From positions 1,612,001-1,676,000 of the forward strand of contig CAVUKN010000005.1 of the NCBI GenBank assembly GCA_963742105.1: a stretch of 64,000 nucleotides of DNA, read 5' to 3'. This DNA is from Gp6-AA40 sp963742105 (GTDB lineage Bacteria; Acidobacteriota; Vicinamibacteria; Vicinamibacterales; UBA2999). Position numbers and translations under genes: made by a program. Positions 45,592 to 54,900 of the stretch are shown one piece after another (positions within the stretch are counted from its first letter, which is position 1; each line of letters begins with the position of its first letter). Under the pieces are notes generated by a model. The model did no database searches. It worked only from the letters and a program-made list of their open reading frames with translations, and had not been told where the DNA came from.

Positions 45592-47247
45592 ATGAAGCGA
45601 ATCGCCCTGCTCCCGCTCGTGATTGTCCCCGCGCTGCTGCTGTCGCTGACCCTGGATGCCCAGCAGATCACGTCCGATCGCATCGCCCGCGCCAGCGAGG
45701 AACCGCAGAACTGGCTGACGTATTCGGGCGGCTACTTCAGCCAGCGATACAGCGCGTTGAAGCAGATCGACAGCACGAACGTCAAGAACCTCGAGGTGAA
45801 GTGGATGCTGCCGAACCAGGTGTTCGGCGCCTGGCAGTCCTCGCCGATCGTCGTCGACGGCATCATGTACCTGACGATGAGGCCGAACGACATCGTCGCC
45901 GCGGATGCGAAGAACGGCCGCGTGTTCTGGCAGTACCGCTACAACAACTCGCCGGATCAGCGCGTCTGCTGCGGATCGAACAATCGTGGCGTCGCCATCC
46001 TCGGCGACACCCTGTTCATGGGGACGCTCGACGGGCATCTCGTCGCCGTCGATGCGCGGAACGGACGTCAGATCTGGAACCAGGAGGTAGGCGATCCGAA
46101 GCTCGGATACTCGATCACGCTCGCGCCGCTGATCGTGAAAGACAAGGTGATCATCGGCGTCGGCGGCGGCGAGTACGGGATTCGCGGATACATCACCGCC
46201 CACGATCCGAAGACTGGCAAGGAGCTGTGGCGGACCTACACGGTTCCAGGTCCGGGGGAAAAGGGCTTCGAGACCTGGAGCGCCGAACACTGGAAGACCG
46301 GCGGCGGCTCGGTGTGGGTGACAGGCTCATACGATCCCGCGCTGAATCTGACCTACTGGGGCATCGGCAACCCGGGTCCCGACTGGACGCCGAGCCAGCG
46401 GCCGGGTGACAACCTCTACACGGATTCGGTGGTGGCGCTGGACGCGGATACCGGTGCGATCAAGTGGCATTACCAGTTCACGCCGAACGACGGATACGAC
46501 TACGACTCGGTGCAGGTGCCGGTGCTGGCGGATATCGAGGTCAACGGCGCGCCGACCAAAGCGATGTTGTGGGCGAATCGCAACGGCAACTTCTATGTGC
46601 TCGATCGCGCCACCGGCAAGTTCATCCTTGGCAAGCCGTTCGTGAAGGTGAACTGGTTGAGCGGCTTCGATGCGAACGGCCGGCCCATCCAGACGCCGCA
46701 GCCCGCAGGGATGCCGACCTATCCCGGCAACCAGGGGGGCACCAACTGGTTCTCGCCATCGTTCAGCCCGCGGACCGGACTCTTCTATCTGTCCGCGTGG
46801 GTGGACTATGCGTCGATCTATCGCCGCCAGGAAGTGCAATACGTCCCCGGCCGCACGTTCGCCGGCCTCGGTCCGTTGACGCTGACACCCGTGCCGAACT
46901 CTCCCGGCCCGGGGATTGGACGCCGCTCACCGATCAACAACTGGACCGACGCCGTCGCCAGCGGTGCCGTCATCGCCATCGATCCGAAGACCGGCATGGA
47001 GAAGTGGCGCTTCAAGCAGTACGACGTCACTGAAAGCGGCAATCTCTCCACCGGCGGCGATGTGCTGTTTACCGGCGGGCGCGAGGGATATTTCTACGCG
47101 CTGGACGCGAAAACCGGCGCCATGCTCTATCGCCTGATCGTCGGCGGCCAAGTGGTGAACGGACCGATCACTTACCTGGTGGACAACAAGCAGTACGTGA
47201 CGTTCATCTCGGGAAACACGATGGTGACGCTGGGGCTGCGGGAGTAG
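45592..47247 (+). CDS. Periplasmic PQQ-dependent alcohol/aldose dehydrogenase
   Basis: 551 residues. Signal peptide (KRIALLPLVIVPALLLSLTL), N-terminal WLTYSGGYFSQRYSALKQID, the vicinal Cys126-Cys127 pair in QRVCCGSNNRGVA that contacts PQQ, eight tryptophan-docking-like blades, GIGNPGPDWTPSQRPGDN and HYQFTPNDGYDYDSVQVP. Asp303 is the expected catalytic base; Asp305 two residues on occupies the position of the extra Asp in lanthanide-dependent XoxF enzymes. Substrate class (alcohol or sugar) unclear. Operon with the upstream cytochrome c. A 1-kb inverted repeat array follows the stop. Intact. Confidence 0.88.
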   Translation: MKRIALLPLVIVPALLLSLTLDAQQITSDRIARASEEPQNWLTYSGGYFSQRYSALKQIDSTNVKNLEVKWMLPNQVFGAWQSSPIVVDGIMYLTMRPNDIVAADAKNGRVFWQYRYNNSPDQRVCCGSNNRGVAILGDTLFMGTLDGHLVAVDARNGRQIWNQEVGDPKLGYSITLAPLIVKDKVIIGVGGGEYGIRGYITAHDPKTGKELWRTYTVPGPGEKGFETWSAEHWKTGGGSVWVTGSYDPALNLTYWGIGNPGPDWTPSQRPGDNLYTDSVVALDADTGAIKWHYQFTPNDGYDYDSVQVPVLADIEVNGAPTKAMLWANRNGNFYVLDRATGKFILGKPFVKVNWLSGFDANGRPIQTPQPAGMPTYPGNQGGTNWFSPSFSPRTGLFYLSAWVDYASIYRRQEVQYVPGRTFAGLGPLTLTPVPNSPGPGIGRRSPINNWTDAVASGAVIAIDPKTGMEKWRFKQYDVTESGNLSTGGDVLFTGGREGYFYALDAKTGAMLYRLIVGGQVVNGPITYLVDNKQYVTFISGNTMVTLGLRE

Positions 47248-47260
47248 GGCGAGACGGGGT

Positions 47261-48262
47261 GGTGCAGGCCAGACACTCGTTGGTGCGAGGGAGACACCCG
47301 GGGTGCGAGTCCCGACACTTGCTGGTGCGAGGCCGATACTTGTTGGTGCGAGGGAGACCCGTGGTGCGAGCCCCGACACTCGTTGGTGCGAGGGAGACAC
47401 ACGTGGTGCGAGTCCCGACACTTGTTGGTGCGAGGCCGATACTTGCTGGTGCGAGGGAGTCACCCGTGGTGCGGAGACGATCTGGTGCAAGGGCGACAAG
47501 GGCTGGTGCCGAAGAGACGCCCCGGTGCGAGGCCGACAAGGGCTGGTGCCGAAGAGACGCCCTGGTGCGAGGTCGACACGGGCTGACGCCGACGAGACGC
47601 CCTGGTGCGACGCCGATACTTGGTGGTGCGAGACCGCGCGTGCGGTGCCACGCGAGGGACGCGCGTAGGCGCGAGATCGACCTTGCCGGTGTCATCCCGA
47701 GATGCGCTGGTGCACCGAGAACTCGATTGGCGCGAAGGTCGTGACGCAGGCGGGCTGATCGGCTGGGCATGCTGGGGCGCAGGAGCTTTCGTCACAACCT
47801 GGGCCGGCTGATCGAAACAACATGGGGCGTCAGCGCCGTCGCCCTGTCATGTCTGCGCAGGCACCAACCCGCATTCCGAGCGCCGCAATCGAGTTCGCGT
47901 AGCAAGGATTGCCATCGACCCAGTGGCGATCGAGATCGCACCAACACGTCTCGTTCGCGCACCGACGCCTGTCGCGCTCGCACCGCAGGTGTCGCCCCCC
48001 GCACCATTGAGGATCGCGCTCGCACCAGCACGGTTCGAGCCTGCACCGACAAGCGGCGCCCTCGCACCAGCGCCTCTCGGGCGTGCACCGACAAGCGGCG
48101 CGCTCGCACCATCAAGCATCACCATCGCACCAGCGAGCATCGCGCCCGCACCGACAAGCGGCGCTCTCGCACCGCTGGTGTCGCCCTCGCACCCGCAAGT
48201 ATCGGGCCTCGCACCAACCAGCATCGAGCCTCGCACCAGCGAGCATTCGCGCTCGCACCCAC
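47261..48262. repeat. One-kilobase inverted array of 21-bp units (GGTGCGAG / CTCGCACC)
   Basis: The whole 1,025-bp gap between two convergent genes. Left arm (47261-47632): GGTGCGAG every 16-22 bp, mostly 20-22, followed by GGAGACAC, TCCCGACAC or GCCGATACTT variants. Right arm (47938-48262): GCACC at 47938, 47959, 47980, 48001, 48022, 48043, 48064, 48085, 48106, 48127, 48148 and 48169, exactly 21 bp each, then 20-22. Central 300 bp is degenerate. Frames are open on both strands with 7-residue repeats, but I see no convincing gene. Confidence 0.93.
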
Positions 48263-48272
48263 CCGAATCGAT

Positions 48273-49535
48273 TTAGAACGTGTAGCCGAGATTGAAGGTG
48301 TAGGGGATCTTCACGCCGGCATTCTCGGTCTGGATGTTGCCATTCGAGAAGTGATTGATCTTGACGCCGACGTTGAACTGGCGGCGTGGCCCGAGAAACA
48401 CGCCGAAGCCCATGAAGTCCTGGAACGTGAACGCATTGCCGGTGGCGAGCCCGTCGAGCACGGACTTCGAGATGTACGTCGGGCCGGCGAGGGAATAGGA
48501 GAAATAGACGTCGGCGGGTCTGGTCCGCAGGAAAGTGAACCGGAACAAGGGGTAGATCGACAGGGTCTGAAACCAGTCGGCGTTCTCGCGGCTGCGCCAG
48601 AATCCGGCGCTGCCGCCCACGTCGAAGCCGAAGATCTTCTTCGTGTGGAAGACGTTCTGCTCGTAGTGCACCGCGAACCCGCGCGCGACGCGGACGTTGC
48701 CGCCCCAGAAGATAGGGATCTTCCGCGACACCAGCGTGTTCCAGCCGTAGCCGAGCGTGTCCGAGGTGTAGCTGACCTGCACCATGTGCTCGGGGAAGAT
48801 GTAGCCGCCGCGACGGTTCTCCTCGACGACCGCAGCCGGCAGCTCGCGCATGGTGTAGCGGAAGCCGCCGGACGTGAACAGCGTCCCGGGCTGATTCTGT
48901 TCGGACTTGCCCTGCGAGTAGAGCGTGCTGCCGAGCAGATCCCACTTCCTGTTCACGTGATATTCGATGCCGCCACCCACCAGCAGGTTGGCGAAGTGCG
49001 CGTCGCGCACGACCGACTGGGGACCGAACTCGAATCCGCTGCGGCTGGTCAGGCCGATTCCCGCTTCCCCGTACGCCGAGATGCGTCGGGTGATCGGCAC
49101 CTGCGACTTTGCCGTGACGCCGCCGAAGTGCATCCAGACGTGGTGGCCGGCGATCTCGCCGTTGATGTTGTGGTACGACACGTACTGGACCGGCCGGGCG
49201 TAATGCGCCTGCACGGCGAAATACGGCGTGAACTGGTGGCCGATGAGCACGGCGCGGACGGCGAGCCGCGGGATGTCGATCGATTCGGCGGTGTAGCCGG
49301 GTTCGAGCTGCTTCGCCGTGAAGTCGTAATCGAGATAGCCGAGGTTGATGCTGAAATACGAGTTGCGCAGCAGCACGGGGTACTGCGTTCGCGTGTCCGC
49401 GCCCTGTTCGGTCGTCACCGGTGCGTCCTGTGCGAAGCCGGGTGCCGAAACGTTCAGCGTGAGGAGAAAGACAACGGCGAGGTAACGGACGGCGCGACGC
49501 GCAGCGATATCGACACCGATACGGACGTGATTCAT
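48273..49535 (-). CDS. Outer-membrane protein with C-terminal PagL-like lipid A deacylase domain
   Basis: 420 residues. Signal peptide (about 1-35, VRYLAVVFLLTLNVSAPG), then a barrel-like N-terminal half of about 200 residues (SYFSINLGYLDYDFTAKQLE, AYGEAGIGLTSRSGFEFGPQ). The C-terminal half matches acyloxyacyl hydrolase PagL: RFTFLRTRPADVYFSYSLAG, FTFQDFMGFGVFLGPRRQFN and KINHFSNGNIQTENAGVKIP, with His-x-Ser and a following Glu as the expected catalytic residues, ending in NLGYTF. PagL removes the 3-O acyl chain of lipid A. Two barrels in one chain would be unusual; a longer single barrel is possible. Confidence 0.8.
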   Translation of the reverse strand: MNHVRIGVDIAARRAVRYLAVVFLLTLNVSAPGFAQDAPVTTEQGADTRTQYPVLLRNSYFSINLGYLDYDFTAKQLEPGYTAESIDIPRLAVRAVLIGHQFTPYFAVQAHYARPVQYVSYHNINGEIAGHHVWMHFGGVTAKSQVPITRRISAYGEAGIGLTSRSGFEFGPQSVVRDAHFANLLVGGGIEYHVNRKWDLLGSTLYSQGKSEQNQPGTLFTSGGFRYTMRELPAAVVEENRRGGYIFPEHMVQVSYTSDTLGYGWNTLVSRKIPIFWGGNVRVARGFAVHYEQNVFHTKKIFGFDVGGSAGFWRSRENADWFQTLSIYPLFRFTFLRTRPADVYFSYSLAGPTYISKSVLDGLATGNAFTFQDFMGFGVFLGPRRQFNVGVKINHFSNGNIQTENAGVKIPYTFNLGYTF

Positions 49536-49721
49536 GAATGAGGGAACTGGAATCGGAAGCGCGAACTCTGCGGAGTATACTTCGTCAAATCATTGACAGT
49601 CCGCGTTGCCGGGCACGCCATCGCCAAAACGCGGTCTTGCGCGTCTAAGTACCACGAATAACCGTCGACCACGGTCCCTGGGTCACAACCATCCATTCAC
49701 GATGTCTTATCGGAGGTTTCC

Positions 49722-50615
49722 ATGCGGTTCTTCCGTTTTGCCACCGGGGTCATGATGCTCGGCCTGACGACCGTGGTCGTTCTGGCGCAGAAACCCCTCG
49801 TCCTTGTCGGGACCATTACCGATCCGACCGGCGCCGAGGTCACCAGCGTCGATCCATCCGAGGTCGTCTTCACCGAGAACGGCGCCAACGGGACCGTGCT
49901 GAAAGTGGAGCCGGTCGCCGCGCTCGTGCCGAAGGTCCAACTCCTCGTGGACAACGGCATCGGCATGCCGAACACCAGCCTCGGTGATCTGCGCACCGGT
50001 CTGAAGGGCCTGATCAGCGCGCTGCCGACGAACGTCGAGGTCACCTTCGTGACGACGGCGCCGCAGCCGCGCATGCTGGAGAAACCGACGTCAGACCGGG
50101 TGAAGCTCCTGGCGGCGGTCGATCGCCTGACGCCCGACAGCGGAGCCGGACGGTTCGTCGAGTCAATCTATGAGGCCACCGATCGGATGGTCAAGGACAA
50201 GCAGGAGGGCGCCTCCTACACCTTCATCGTCGTCGCCACGACCAGCGGCGATCTCAATTACCGGGACAGTGACGTGAAGTCGATCAGCCAGCGCGTGCAG
50301 CAGAAGCGGCCCGCCATGCAGGTGGTGCTCCTCAACGGGATGAACTCGGGCAGCATCGGCGGCATTCAGACCGATCTCGGCAAGGGACTCGCCGACATGA
50401 CCGGTGGGCGTTTCGAGGCGATCAACGTTCCCGGCCGCTTGGTAACGCTGCTGCCGGAAATTGGCGCGAACGCCGCCAAGGGAATGGGGCCTGGCGCCAA
50501 GCAGTTCAGGCTCACGCTGCAGCGTCCCGCGAACGCCAGCGGCGCCCTCGGGCAGGTGGGCATCGGCGTGAACGGCAAGAACATCGCGAACCTGTCCGTG
50601 GCGGCGGGACAATGA
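49722..50615 (+). CDS. Exported VWA-like protein
   Basis: 297 residues, ATG after ATCGGAGG. Signal peptide (RFFRFATGVMMLGLTTVVVL), an Ig-like start (LVLVGTITDPTGAEVTSVDP), then a von Willebrand A-like domain with VPKVQLLVDNGIGMPNTSLG, TNVEVTFVTTAPQPRMLEKP and SYTFIVVATTSGDLNYRDSD. The MIDAS motif is degenerate (DNGIG instead of DxSxS), so metal binding is doubtful. Related in layout to the VWFA gene at 37 kb. Function unknown. The 186-bp upstream gap shows no repeat array. Intact. Confidence 0.7.
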   Translation: MRFFRFATGVMMLGLTTVVVLAQKPLVLVGTITDPTGAEVTSVDPSEVVFTENGANGTVLKVEPVAALVPKVQLLVDNGIGMPNTSLGDLRTGLKGLISALPTNVEVTFVTTAPQPRMLEKPTSDRVKLLAAVDRLTPDSGAGRFVESIYEATDRMVKDKQEGASYTFIVVATTSGDLNYRDSDVKSISQRVQQKRPAMQVVLLNGMNSGSIGGIQTDLGKGLADMTGGRFEAINVPGRLVTLLPEIGANAAKGMGPGAKQFRLTLQRPANASGALGQVGIGVNGKNIANLSVAAGQ

Positions 50616-50616
50616 G

Positions 50617-50715
50617 GAATCGTGAGTCGTGAATCGTGAATGTTGAACGGTGAAAAGGTGGATCCGCAGCGCGGAAAACCGCTCTACCTCCATTCACGAT
50701 TCATGATTCACGATT
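50617..50715. repeat. Inverted heptad array (GAATCGT / ATTCACG class)
   Basis: Left arm GGAATCG, TGAGTCG, TGAATCG, TGAATGT, TGAACGG; right arm ATTCACG, ATTCATG, ATTCACG, ATT, with a GC-rich centre (GGATCCGCAGCGCGGAAAAC). It fills the gap between two convergent genes from stop codon to stop codon. Confidence 0.9.
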
Positions 50716-50717
50716 GA

Positions 50718-51633
50718 CTACGGCACTATCAGGCTGCTGCGATCGACCTTGCCGGTTTCGGCCGACGCTCCGACCATCAGCTCACCCGCGTAGTTCTGCT
50801 CCTGGCAGACGTATTCGAAGAGTTCGGTTCCCGGTTCCCAGCGCAGGGTGAAGCTGCCGCCCCACGGCTTGGTGAACGTGGCCGGATCGTCGATGGTGAG
50901 CTCGTAGCGAATCGTTGCGGCATCGGTGCGCGTGAACCGTTCGAGCGTGTGCAGGGTTTTCGTGTGCGGTGTGCCGCCGCGATCGAGCCAGAAGTCCTCG
51001 TTGTAGCCGGTCGTATCGACCAGGAGCGTGTCGCCCTCCCACCAGCCGATCGAGTGCCCGTAGTAGCTCGGGGCGATCGTCGTCCGGGTGCGTGCGGCCG
51101 TCCATGTAAATGGTGCGCCACGTGTGTGGGCCGCCGATGTCGAAGATATAGATCCGCTGCAGGTCCCGCAGTTCGACAAACTCGACGCCGTACGGCGTCT
51201 GCACCTCGCGTGCGGCGCCTGACGGTTTGCAGCGGGCGTGCGGCTCGAGCCGATGCGTCTGGCGATCTTCGTAGAGCGCCTTGGCCCATGGCTGGAAGGG
51301 AATCTCGGTGCCGGTCGCAAAGGACGTGGTCACGACACCGTCCGGCAGCCAGACGCCTTTCTCGCTGGGTGTTGCGCCCTGCAGCAGGACGCGCCCGTTC
51401 ACGTTTCTTGGTGCCGGCCCTGCCGGTCCGCGTCCTCGCCGTCCGCCACCGCCGGGTTGTACACCCTGGCCTGGATTCGGCGTCGGACCGGGCCCGCGCC
51501 CGCGTCCCTGGCCGCCACCCGGCACGCCCACCTGAACGCCTTGTCCCGGCGGAGCCGGCTGCTGACCCCGAGGCTGAGCGACGAGCAACCCGAAAATACC
51601 AACGGCGATCGAAGCCTGGACTCGCTTCCGCAT
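50718..51633 (-). CDS. Secreted 'WEGDTLLV' family protein, one frameshift
   Basis: About 304 residues from ATG 51633 (after GGGAGGGA). Signal peptide (RKRVQASIAVGIFGLLVAQ), a long Gly/Arg/Pro-rich low-complexity region (about 25-75), NVNGRVLLQGATPSEKGVWL, RCKPSGAAREVQTPYGVEFV, RTIYMDGRTHPDDDRP, then one extra base at CCC-G restores SYYGHSIGWWEGDTLLVDTT, TLERFTRTDAATIRYELTID, ATFTKPWGGSF and ELFEYVCQEQN. The N-terminal low-complexity type is shared with the paralogue at 7 kb. It follows the second Oar receptor gene on the same strand. Confidence 0.75.
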
Positions 51634-51669
51634 CAATGCTGTCCCTCCCAGAGGAGCGTGTAACCAGGT

Positions 51670-51785
51670 GACACCCGTCGCGCTTCGCGAGGCGCGATGC
51701 CGGGCCCTCCGCGAGGGCGAAATGCCGGGCCTGCGTCCCAACGGCGAAACGCCGGGCCTGCTTCGCGAGGCCCGGCCTACGTGTC
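51670..51785. repeat. GC-rich REP-like cluster
   Basis: Repeated GCCGGGCC(T/C) with GCGAGG/CGAAAC spacers (…ATGCCGGGCCCTCCGCGAGG…, AAATGCCGGGCCTGCG, AAACGCCGGGCCTGCTTCGCGAGGCCCGGC), ending in a GCCGGGCC...GGCCCGGC palindrome, framed by GTGACAC / GTGTCAC. Together with the palindrome at 51892 it makes up most of the 295-bp gap before the receptor gene; no gene seen there. Confidence 0.75.
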
Positions 51786-51891
51786 ACCGCCTACGCGTCA
51801 CCGCGCGACATTATTCCATCGGTTGAACAACATCAGCGTGATTGAGGCACCGGTCGCCTCAGCCCGGCCGGGCAGTGTCCGCCCAGGTCAG

Positions 51892-51918
51892 GCGGGCCCT
51901 GCTGCGCAGGACCCGCCC
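51892..51918. repeat. REP-like palindrome at the receptor gene end
   Basis: GGCGGGCCCTGC-TGC-GCAGGACCCGCC, one mismatch in the stem, 10 bp beyond the stop codon of the minus-strand receptor gene. May also serve as its terminator. Confidence 0.75.
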
Positions 51919-51928
51919 GGTAACGCGA

Positions 51929-54900
51929 TCAGAAATTCACGGTCAGGTTGAAGCGCGCGAGCCGGGGAGCGGCGATGGCCGTGGGGTTCAACCATGAGGC
52001 TCCGTTGGTCGCGTACTCGTACGTCTGCTGATACGCCGTGGTGACGTTCGAGTTGAACAGGTTGTAGAGATCGACGCCGACGTCGGTGCGCTTGCCGCCG
52101 AACCGGAAGATCTTCGCGAACCGCATATCGACGAGGCTGATGCGCTCGAGCGTGTAGAGGTCGCCCGGCTTGAGGAGGTTGACCGTCGTCGTCTGGGTAA
52201 TGGCGGCACCCGCGGGGAGCCGTCCGAGGGCGCCCAGGATCACGCTGTTCGGCACAACGTAGGCGGCGTTCAGGAACGCGCCATTCGTGGCGACGCCGCC
52301 TCCGGGTGTCGTCACCAGCGAGCGCATGCTCGCGCTGATGAGCACGCCGACCTTCGGAACCGTGTAGGCGGCGAGGCCGCGGAACGAGGTCGCCCAATTC
52401 TCGGTGACGTCGCACGAATCAACCCGATCCGCTCCGAGCAGTTCCGGCAACGCGTTGGTGACCGCGCAATTGTTGCGCACGCCCCGCCCTGTGCTCGTGC
52501 CGCCTTGGACGGTCAGGCCGTTGGCGAGCCGTGCGGTTGCGTTGAAATCGACCCCATGCCAGTACGCGGTGCGCGCGTCGCCGTAGTCGGTCTCTGCCGT
52601 CATGTAGTTCTGCGAGCCGCGGTTCGCGGCCGCCTGGCTGATCGCGACATACGTTACGGTGCTGCCCGCATCAGGCATGTGCTCGTGCTGCGGCACCGTC
52701 AAGCTGTAAGTGTCATAGTCCGCCGCCGTGGTCAGCGTATTGTCGGTGACGAAGAAATTGCCCCACCACCGGCGGTTGTAGCCGAAGTCCACTGAGACGC
52801 GAGGAACGACCTCGTGCTGCACGTTCACGCCGAACTGCCAGTCGTACGGACGGACCCCCCACCCGTGGAGGATGTCCGGATTGATGGTCGTGGTGTTCGG
52901 GTTGGCGTTGCCAAAGTTCAGGTTGTTCCCGACGAGCGCGCCGCACGAGTCTCCGCCGGTGGCCAAATTGTTCTGCGCCGCCGCGCTGAGCAGATCGCAA
53001 TCCACGATCTTGTTCTGGTTGCCGTCGGTCCATGAACGTGGCGACGCCGGCACGCCGATGCGCGTGACGATGCGTGCGGCCGGGTTGTTCGAGCTGTAGA
53101 TGCTGTCCGCGGTTGCGGCCTGGACATACTTGCCGATGTGGACCTTGAGTGCGGTCTTGCCGTTACCGAACAGGTCGTAGGCAAATCCGACGCGTGGAGT
53201 GATGTCGTTGTATCCGCTGACGCTGACGGTCTGCTCGAAGGTGATCGGTTTCGGATTGAACACTGATGTCAGCGTGGTGCCGTTGCCGTCGGCCGGAGCG
53301 TAGCTGGAGGCTCTGTCCCAGCGGATGCCGCCCTGGACGGTCAGCCGGCCGCGGGTCCACTGGTCTTGCGCGAACACGGAGGCGGTGTTCACCTTGTCGC
53401 GCTGGTCCCAGCGCGGTGCCAGGAAATACGAGACGCTGTTCGGCACGCCGCTGATGAACGTGTACCGCATCTGTGTGTGGTTCGCGACGCGGCCATTGCG
53501 CACGTCGGCGTAGGATCCCATGTAGCCGAATTTGGCGCTGTGTGCGCCGGTTGCATAGGACGTGGTCGCCCGCCAGGAATCCTGGACGGCCCGGTTCTGG
53601 TTGTACGCGAAGTCGAGCGGATCGAAAATGCCGCGATAGGTGAAGTTCGGCCGCCCGTACAGACTGGTCTGTTCCGTCACCGGGATCAGATCCATCAGGC
53701 CGTCCGGCGGCGCCATGCCGAAGCGGGCGTAATCGTAGGCGAAGCGGGAAAACCCGCCTTCGACCAGGAGGCGGCTGGTGAGCGGGGCCGAATGTGTGAC
53801 CTGCGTCACGTCATAGGGAAAGTTGTGATATCCGGGCCACGACTCGGGAGATCCTGTGTTCGCTCCGAAGGTGCGCCCCTCGGCGACCCAGTCGTCGCCC
53901 GCCTCACGGCAGCCGTCGCCACCCGAGGTCAAGGTCGAACCGGAACAGCGCCGCTGGTGGTCGTCGGAAAACGAGATCCGGTGCTTCTGCGCCACCTGCG
54001 CCGTGACGCGAATGTTGGCGATCTTGCGGCCGTCGGCCTCACGCGCCTCGATGCCGTCCAGGCGCTTGTAGTCCCAGTGCGTCGCATCCCCCGCGTATTG
54101 ATTGCCGAAGATGCCATCGCGAACGGCGGCATTGCCCCAGCGCCGCAGATTGCCGAAGAACCAGAGTCGATCCTTGACGATCGGTCCGCCCAGACTTCCG
54201 CTCACGTCGTAGTTGGTGCGGAGCACGGGTGGGGTGGTGATGCCGACCGCGCGCAGCTCATCGTTCAGGTTGTTTCCGGTGGACCAGTCGCCGGCGGTGC
54301 TGTAGAACGCCGAGCCGGTGAACTTGTTGCCGCCGGACTTCGGGACGATGTTGACGCTCGGCCCACCGGTTTCGGCCTCACCGAGCCCACCCGAGACGAG
54401 CACCTGCATTTCGTCCGAGTTCGCGATGTCGTAGGTGACGCCGGAGACGCCGCCGCCGCCGAAGGGTGAAGCCACCGTGAGGCCATTGGTCATGACTCGG
54501 CCTTCTCCGCTATCGCCCCCGTGCGCTGTAAAGAACATCATCTCGGGAGTCGTTGGTGCGGTCGTCGCGCCGGCGCCCGCCACGCCGCCGATGTTCAGCG
54601 CCGGAACCGTCGCGATGATCGATCCGTAGCCTCGGGTCGCCGGCAGCGTCTGCAGCGTTTCCGCTTTGATGACGGTTTCCCGCCGGGTCGATTGCGTATC
54701 GACGAGCGGCGAATCACCCGTGACGGTAATGCTCTCGGACAGGTTGCCGACGGTCATCTCGGCGCTGACCGGCACGACACCAGAGCCCGAGACCGCGACG
54801 CCCTCACGCTTGACTGTCGTGAAGCCGGTCAACGTGAAATTGAGTGAGTAGGTTCCGGGTGGCAGATCTGTGAAGCGGTACTGACCAGAGCCGTCCGTCG

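Noticed and set aside
47259..47770. Long open frames on both strands with 7-residue repeats (e.g. LVRGRHL-, LAPTSVG-like)
   Set aside because: A 21-bp periodic sequence without stops is open in several frames automatically; there is no ribosome-binding site, and the mirrored arm gives equally open frames. Treated as repeat DNA.
47261..48262. CRISPR array
   Set aside because: Unit spacing of 21 bp is too short, repeat and spacer are not separable, the orientation inverts halfway, and no cas gene is nearby.
47923..48276. Open frame with APTSGALAP repeats in the right arm
   Set aside because: Same reason; it is the other arm of the inverted array and overlaps the start of the array's boundary with the PagL-like gene.
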